Origin: Myotis daubentonii
Lineage: Eukaryota > Chordata > Mammalia > Chiroptera > Vespertilionidae
Assembly (NCBI RefSeq): GCF_963259705.1
Contig: NC_081846.1
Coordinates: forward strand, 61,433,722 to 61,497,721
DNA length: 64,000 nt
Direction: 5' to 3'
Part shown: piece by piece, positions 58,919 through 64,000 of the stretch
Numbering within the stretch: position 1 is the first letter of the stretch
How the letters are laid out: every line of letters starts with the position of its first letter
The notes under the pieces: model-generated
Told to the model about the DNA's origin: nothing
Database searches by the model: none
What the model saw: only the letters and a program-made list of their open reading frames with translations
Made by a program: the position numbers and the translations under genes

Positions 58919-59747
58919 AGAAACTATCTTTTAAGCCAACTTCATGAATAAAGACCTTTCTGATCCTAATCACACACATTGCCTTATTCTACGGAGCAAG
59001 TTCTAATAGTAGCAGACCTAGAATTTCTACTTTGGAGAGGTTTCAGAGAATAGGGACATGAAGTAAGGGCAGGTCAGGCTGATTATTTAGAATTTTAGTT
59101 TACATAACAATCCTATTGTTTTCCTTTAGATCACAAACCTATTTGAAGCAGTTTATAGGTGGACTGATGGATTTGGGGGCAGGAGTTAGGTGAAGACAAG
59201 AGAGGAAGCTAAAGCCCCAGGCCATCCCTTGGTACCACCTCTATTTTCATACATACTTTATTAATATTTTTAAACAATAAGATAGGATATCTGTGACAAA
59301 AGAGATTTCAGAAAGCATCTGTTTCATATTTCAAGATTCCAGAAAAGGACACTGAGCCTTCGAAAGGCTGAGTTTCTCATTCAAGGATCTACTGCTACAT
59401 CAGATGGGACTGCCTTTTAATATTGCAGCAAAACTCAAACTCCTCAGACTCAAAATACCATAGAAATCCATTCAAACTTCAAGCATTTGATATCTTAACT
59501 AGAAGTGTAGACTTCCTTTAAAATTTTATTTTTATTTATTTTTCTTTATTAAAAATAATGCATATTATTATAACCAGTGGAATAATACAAAGTTGGTTGT
59601 TATATGTGAAAGGCAGAGCAAATAATAATTTCCTTTCCTCCTCCATTCTCACTCTCCTGAGATAAGTTTGTGTATGTGCATACAAATAATTATATACATA
59701 CATACACATATTGTGGTTGTACATCATTTTTTTTAAAGGGGGTAATA
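58919..59747. other. Unassigned DNA
   Basis: Contains the remainder of the diverged duplicate (to about 59315). No gene recognised. Confidence 0.4.
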
Positions 59748-59749
59748 AT

Positions 59750-60160
59750 TGCCCAGCTGGTATGGCTCAGTGGTTGAGCATTGACCTATGAACCAGGAAG
59801 TCACGGTTCAGTTCCTGGTCAGGGCATCATCCCCCAATGTGGGACATGCAGGAGGAAGCCTATCAATAATTCTCTCTCGCCGAAACCAGTTTGGCTCAGT
59901 GGATAGAGCGTCGGCCTGCAGACTGAAAGGTCCCAGGTTTGATTCCGGTCAAGGGCATGTACCTGGGTTGCACGCACATCCCCAGTGGGAGATGTGCAGG
60001 AGGCAGCTGATCGATGTTTCTCTCTCATCGATGTTTCTAACTCTCTATCTCTCTCCCTTTCTCTCTGTAAAAAATCAATAAAATATATTTTTAAAAAAAT
60101 AATGATTCTCTCTCATTATTGATGTTTCTATCTCTCCTTCCTCCTTCCTCTCTGAAATAA
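59750..60160 (+). mobile_element. VES SINE interrupted by another VES
   Basis: Head 59750-59878 (GGTATGGCTCAGTGGTTGAG, TTCCTGGTCAGGGCATCATC, CAGGAGGAAGCCTATCAATA) and tail 60101-60160 (ATTATTGATGTTTCTATCTC, CTTCCTCTCTG) belong to one element. Confidence 0.9.
59879..60100 (+). mobile_element. VES SINE nested in VES
   Basis: Complete VES: GTTTGGCTCAGTGGATAGAG, B box AGGTTTGATTCCGG, GGGCATGTACCTGGGTTGCA, GGAGGCAGCTGATCGATGTT, CTCTGTAAAAAATCAATAAA. Direct repeats AATAATTCTCTCTC (59865-59878) and AATGATTCTCTCTC (60101-60114), one mismatch, are themselves VES sequence. Confidence 0.95.
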
Positions 60161-61280
60161 GCTCTATATGTGCATATATATAGATATATATATTTACACT
60201 ATAACTTTTCTCACTTAATATTTCTGCATATCCCTCCCAGGAAATAAATACAAAGCTATATTTCGTAGAATGAAAATATGACAATTTAGTCTACCTGCTT
60301 AACTCTCGATAAATGCTTTTTTTCGGCTTTTGCTTCTGGAAACACTAGAAAACAACAACAACAAAAACACACTTATTCTTACATCCCAATACTTTTATTT
60401 TTTCAGGATATCTTCTCTGAAGACTTAAATAAAGTGAATGACTATTAAAAAGCTTATTCTAGTCTCCTTTCTATAAATTCATTCACTAGACTCTATTCTT
60501 AAAGTAAGCCTTTGACTTTTTCCTTTTATTAATTTATTCACTGTAAAAATATATATTTAGTAGTGTTAATATACCTGGGTCCTGAGACACGTTCCTGGAT
60601 CCTATATTTTTAGTTGCTGTTCAAACATCAATATGGTTCTTAATAAATGCTTATTCTCCACACATAGCTTCAATCCAATTCCATTGCCTACTGTAGTAGC
60701 TAAAACACCATATAAGCATTCCAGGCCTGAATCTGTGAAAAGTAATAAATCACTTCTAGAAATAACCTTGTTTGCTTTAGGTCGGGACTTTCATTTTGCC
60801 AGAGAAAACACCTTGTACAAGGGGCACCAGAAAATTATGAGTAGTAGGACCCTGATTAGCCTCTTGTGGTCTTTCTTCCCTAAATCAAAACCTCAGGCAA
60901 AACCAGATTGCATTTCCCTCATATATAAGGAGAACTGCCATTTGAAAATTTAGCCTTCACCCTGGTGAGCTGAAGGTGCAAGATAAATGGTTGTGCGGGC
61001 TACCTAACATCCAGAGGGAATTGGAGGCAGAATTGGTGGATTTCTTACATACATGCTCAGAGTACATTTTAACTAAGAAATCCCCACAGACTCCCTCCCT
61101 CTGCACAAGTTCTCACCTACACGAGAGAGATAGTGATAGTGATAGCTGCCTTTCACATATAAATAAAAAGCCATTTTCTGATTATAACAAGGACATACAT
61201 TTTGCAATGGTTTGAAGGTGGGGGCTCAACTTGAATCGGAAATCAATACTCAATTAACGGACACTATAACAAAGAAGAGG
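60161..61280. other. Unassigned DNA
   Basis: A frame of 106 codons at 60633-60953 has no recognisable domain. TATA-rich stretch at 60171-60195. Confidence 0.4.
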
Positions 61281-61400
61281 CACTACAGTAGTTAAGATCA
61301 TGATCTTTGGAGTCAGACACACATGGATCCAAAGCCAAGCTCTTTTTGTAGCTTTATGTTGACTTTAATGTCTATTAAAGCCTTGCCCCCCTCATCTATA
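61281..61400 (+). mobile_element. MIR SINE fragment
   Basis: GTAGTTAAGATCATGATCTT and GGAGTCAGACACACATGGAT match the MIR head. Confidence 0.65.
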
Positions 61401-61434
61401 AGTGATAATATAGATACCCTTATGGCTATTGTAA

Positions 61435-61855
61435 TCTATAAGAATAAAAGCATAATATGCTAATTAGACCCAACAGCCGAACGACCTTCCGGACATTATT
61501 CTGCAGGTCCTTCCAGATGAAGCTGAGGCGGCAGGGGCTGAGGCAGAGACAGTTAGGGTGATCAGGCAGGCAGACAGATATTGGGGTGATCAGGCAGGCA
61601 GGCAAGCAGTTAGGGGCATCAGGCAGGCAGGCGAGTGGTTAGGGGCAATCAGGCAGGCAGAGAGGTTAGGAGCAATCAGGCAGGCAGGCGAGCAGTTAGG
61701 GGTGATCAGGCAGGCAGGTGAGTGGTTAGGGGCGATCAAGCAGGCAGGCAGGCCAGTGGTTAGGAGCCAGCAGTCCTGGATTGTGAGAGGGTGCAGGCCA
61801 GACTGAGAGGACCCACCCCCCCCCCCCGCACAAATTTCATGCACCAGGCCTCTAG
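61435..61855 (+). mobile_element. Helitron with GCAGGCAG minisatellite
   Basis: 5' end TCTATAAGAATAAAAGCATA after A; 3' end GCACAAATTTCATGCACCAG, GCCTCTAG before T (61852-61855). About 61556-61770 is a tandem array of a 27-33 bp unit (ATCAGGCAGGCAGGCGAGTG, GTTAGGGGC) with about seven copies, followed by a run of C at 61817-61828. The open frame over the array is not a gene. Confidence 0.93.
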
Positions 61856-63265
61856 TAATTAAAGAAGTATTAAACACAGAGTATGGCATTTACCACACAG
61901 GAAGTACTTGGTGAATATTTGCTATTATTATAATGGTCAAAGGAACTTCAACTTCCCCATTAGTCCTTTGATCAGGCAGAAATGTCTTGCATTGCATTCA
62001 AAGAGTATTATACAAAACTACTGAAGGCCTAGGGAAAAAGTTAGCCATTAGATAAATAAAGAGCATATATCAATAAGGCGGCAAAGCACAATTGAATACA
62101 GCAAGCTAAGAATAGAATAAAGACCCAAAGATAGTCCACAAGATATACATCAGGGCTTTGTTGGGAATCCAGGAGTCAAAAAAGTAACTAGAAAATAAAG
62201 TCCAAGTAGAAGAAAAATTTTTAAAAGTACAAGAAAATAAAAGTATAAGTACAAAGACAAATAAAAAAGACTGGTAAGACTGGACTTGGCATATAAATTT
62301 AAAGCCATTACATCTCTAAGATTATGTCTCCAAGTTCCTCTGGAGACAAGAGCATGTAACAGGAATGGCATTGAGATGTCTGAGTGTTTGTATGTGGTAG
62401 GGCCTGGGGAAAATTAAGGGATGATATTAATAAAGAAATGAATTATGGAGGAGCACTGCAGTCCTGCTCTTTTTATAATTTCAACTTTGTATGAGAATTT
62501 CACTCAACAGGGGTATATGGACACAGGAGCTACACAACTACATTAAAGCAGTTAATTCAAATAAATCTGATTCTCAAATGCCCAGAATTCCTCAGCTCAG
62601 TATGCTGAAGGGAAAAATCAATTATTAGAGTTCAGAGCCTTTATTATAAAGTCCAATGGTTGTTTTTAAATGGAGGATAAAATCAGGGGGTTATTGATTT
62701 ATAATTATAATGTACTGGGCTACCACTAAAGACCAAAAAAAAAGGACTCAGTTCTCCATTATCCACACCAACAAAATCAGAACACTGATAATTCAGACTG
62801 TTGTGTAGAATTTATTTTCTTCAGAGATTAGATTTCATATCCTTTTATTCTGGTTCATTGCCTGACTGCTCAAGTATTCTGCACTTTCTTTCAGCGGCCT
62901 TAGCACTCTTCACATCTATCTGAAAGACTTGGGTCAGTCAGCCAGTCAGCAAAAAATGATGAGACATAGCCCGTGCACTGGCTCAGGGCAGTGGGCACAA
63001 CTTTAACTCAGCTGCAGCACAAATCCAGTAACATATTCAGAGAGATACAGCACTCTAAATGGAGATGAGATCAGCCACGAGAATTTTAAATGGAAAAAGT
63101 GAATTTCCATTCCACCTTCTTTAGTATTTCTAAATAAGCCATTTTCAGGCTTCAAAAGGTCCAGATGATCAATTCCAGGAAACAAGGCTCTTAAGCATCT
63201 GATAAATAAATCCTGGTTTCATTACAGCACTGGCTCTACTTTTGCAAAGTGAATACAGTCTCTAG
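61856..63265. other. Unassigned DNA
   Basis: About 1.4 kb without a recognisable gene or repeat. Confidence 0.4.
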
Positions 63266-63269
63266 CAGA

Positions 63270-63470
63270 ACAGTAAGAGAAATCCAGAGGCAGTGAAAAT
63301 ATTCTTGGGCTTAGAGTCAGAAACTGTGTTGAAACATGTATGCCACATTCCAGCAGTGTGACCTTAGGCAAATGTATCTTCTTTAAACCTGTTTATAGGG
63401 TTATTTTGGAGATTTAAGGAGATAATGTAACTGAATTATTTTATTAAAGGTAGAGCATTATTCATTTATA
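63270..63470 (+). mobile_element. MIR SINE
   Basis: GGGCTTAGAGTCAGAAACTG, CAGCAGTGTGACCTTAGGCA, TTTATAGGGTTATTTTGGAG in MIR order. Confidence 0.8.
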
Positions 63471-63979
63471 CATAATTATTAAATATAAATAAATTATTTT
63501 ACTTTAATTTCAATGAATTTTTTCTACATTCTTCACAAATAAATATATATGTAATCAATATTGTGTACCTAGCCCAGTACTGAATTACATAAGACATATA
63601 AAAAATTCTTCAACATGAAAGACTCTTAACATTTTGTTGCGTTTCAAGTAACTGCTCATACTTCGCTGTTTGTCCCCAAAGAAGAGAGAATTACTGAAGG
63701 TTTATCAGTTAAACTTCTGAAAAATAACAGTTTTATTTAAACCATAAAATATAAAGTGTTTCTAGGCCTTGGGATGCAATGGAATAAATGTACTGGAATG
63801 AGCAAAGGCGCAAAATCTCAGTGGCATTTATTCAAATTTCTTAATCACTGGGCCTTCCTATTTTTACTCCACTAGTTTCTGTTTTTTCATGGCATTTGTT
63901 ATTCTCAAAAGACAATAATACTCTACATAAACCCATTATCAAGAAGAGTTGATTATGTAAATTACCCATATATAATCTA
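63471..63979. other. Unassigned AT-rich DNA
   Basis: No feature recognised. Confidence 0.4.
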
Positions 63980-64000
63980 CTAGAGGCCCAGTGCACAAAA
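63980..64000 (-). mobile_element. Helitron 3' end, cut by window edge
   Basis: CTAGAGGCCCAGTGCACAAA after A at 63979 is the family's 3' terminus and the first arm of its hairpin. Confidence 0.85.

Overview
The window is nuclear DNA of a vespertilionid (vesper) bat. Three repeat families together point there: many copies of a non-autonomous Helitron family with CTAG/GA termini and a GTGCAC...GTGCAC 3' hairpin (HeliBat type, among mammals known from vesper bats), tRNA-derived VES SINEs, and a SPIN hAT element. I recognise no functional host protein gene, RNA gene or CRISPR array. The window looks intergenic or deeply intronic. Nearly all open frames are translations of minisatellites, (CT)n tracts, Helitron bodies or dead LINE-1, so the annotation is essentially a repeat stratigraphy. 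There is no Helitron Rep/helicase frame and no hAT transposase, so every DNA element here is non-autonomous.

Layout. 1-3.9 kb: a VES SINE and a chimeric Helitron. 3.9-8.7 kb: a back-to-back Helitron array, its first member split by a 2.9-kb 5'-truncated LINE-1 with a 15-bp target-site duplication (TSD). 8.8-10.2 kb: an older LINE-1 with an inverted 5' half. 10.5-11.6 kb: L2 and Tigger fragments. 12.4-14.3 kb: an old LINE-1 carrying two Helitrons. 17.3-18.7 kb: an old LINE-1 carrying a solo LTR. 21.1 kb: a perfect 57-bp inverted repeat. 24.6-26.1 kb: a second back-to-back Helitron array sharing its last two members with the first. 26-30 kb: two hAT MITEs (one is SPIN), a Helitron and a VES. 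32.6-33.4 kb: an RPS2 processed pseudogene. 33.6-34.2 kb: LINE-1 remnants with a Helitron. 35-53 kb: mostly unassigned DNA with MIR, L2, MER20, MER5-like, MaLR-like and LINE-1 fragments, one Helitron and several microsatellites. 54-60 kb: three LTRs, two of them 66 bp apart, several VES SINEs including one nested in another, a hAT MITE and traces of an old duplication. 61.4 kb: a minisatellite-bearing Helitron. The window ends inside the 3' terminus of another Helitron.

Themes worth attention. (1) Helitrons insert at A^T, and a Helitron's own end recreates A^T; both arrays look as if later copies landed exactly there. In both, the last two members share an abnormal junction that lacks one C, which implies a fused composite Helitron that moved as one unit. 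(2) Several Helitrons carry two copies of a CTCF-core-like motif in inverted orientation. (3) Several strong hairpins, one of them a perfect 57-bp inverted repeat, are not explained by a family I recognise. All family names come from recognition by eye, not from a database search.
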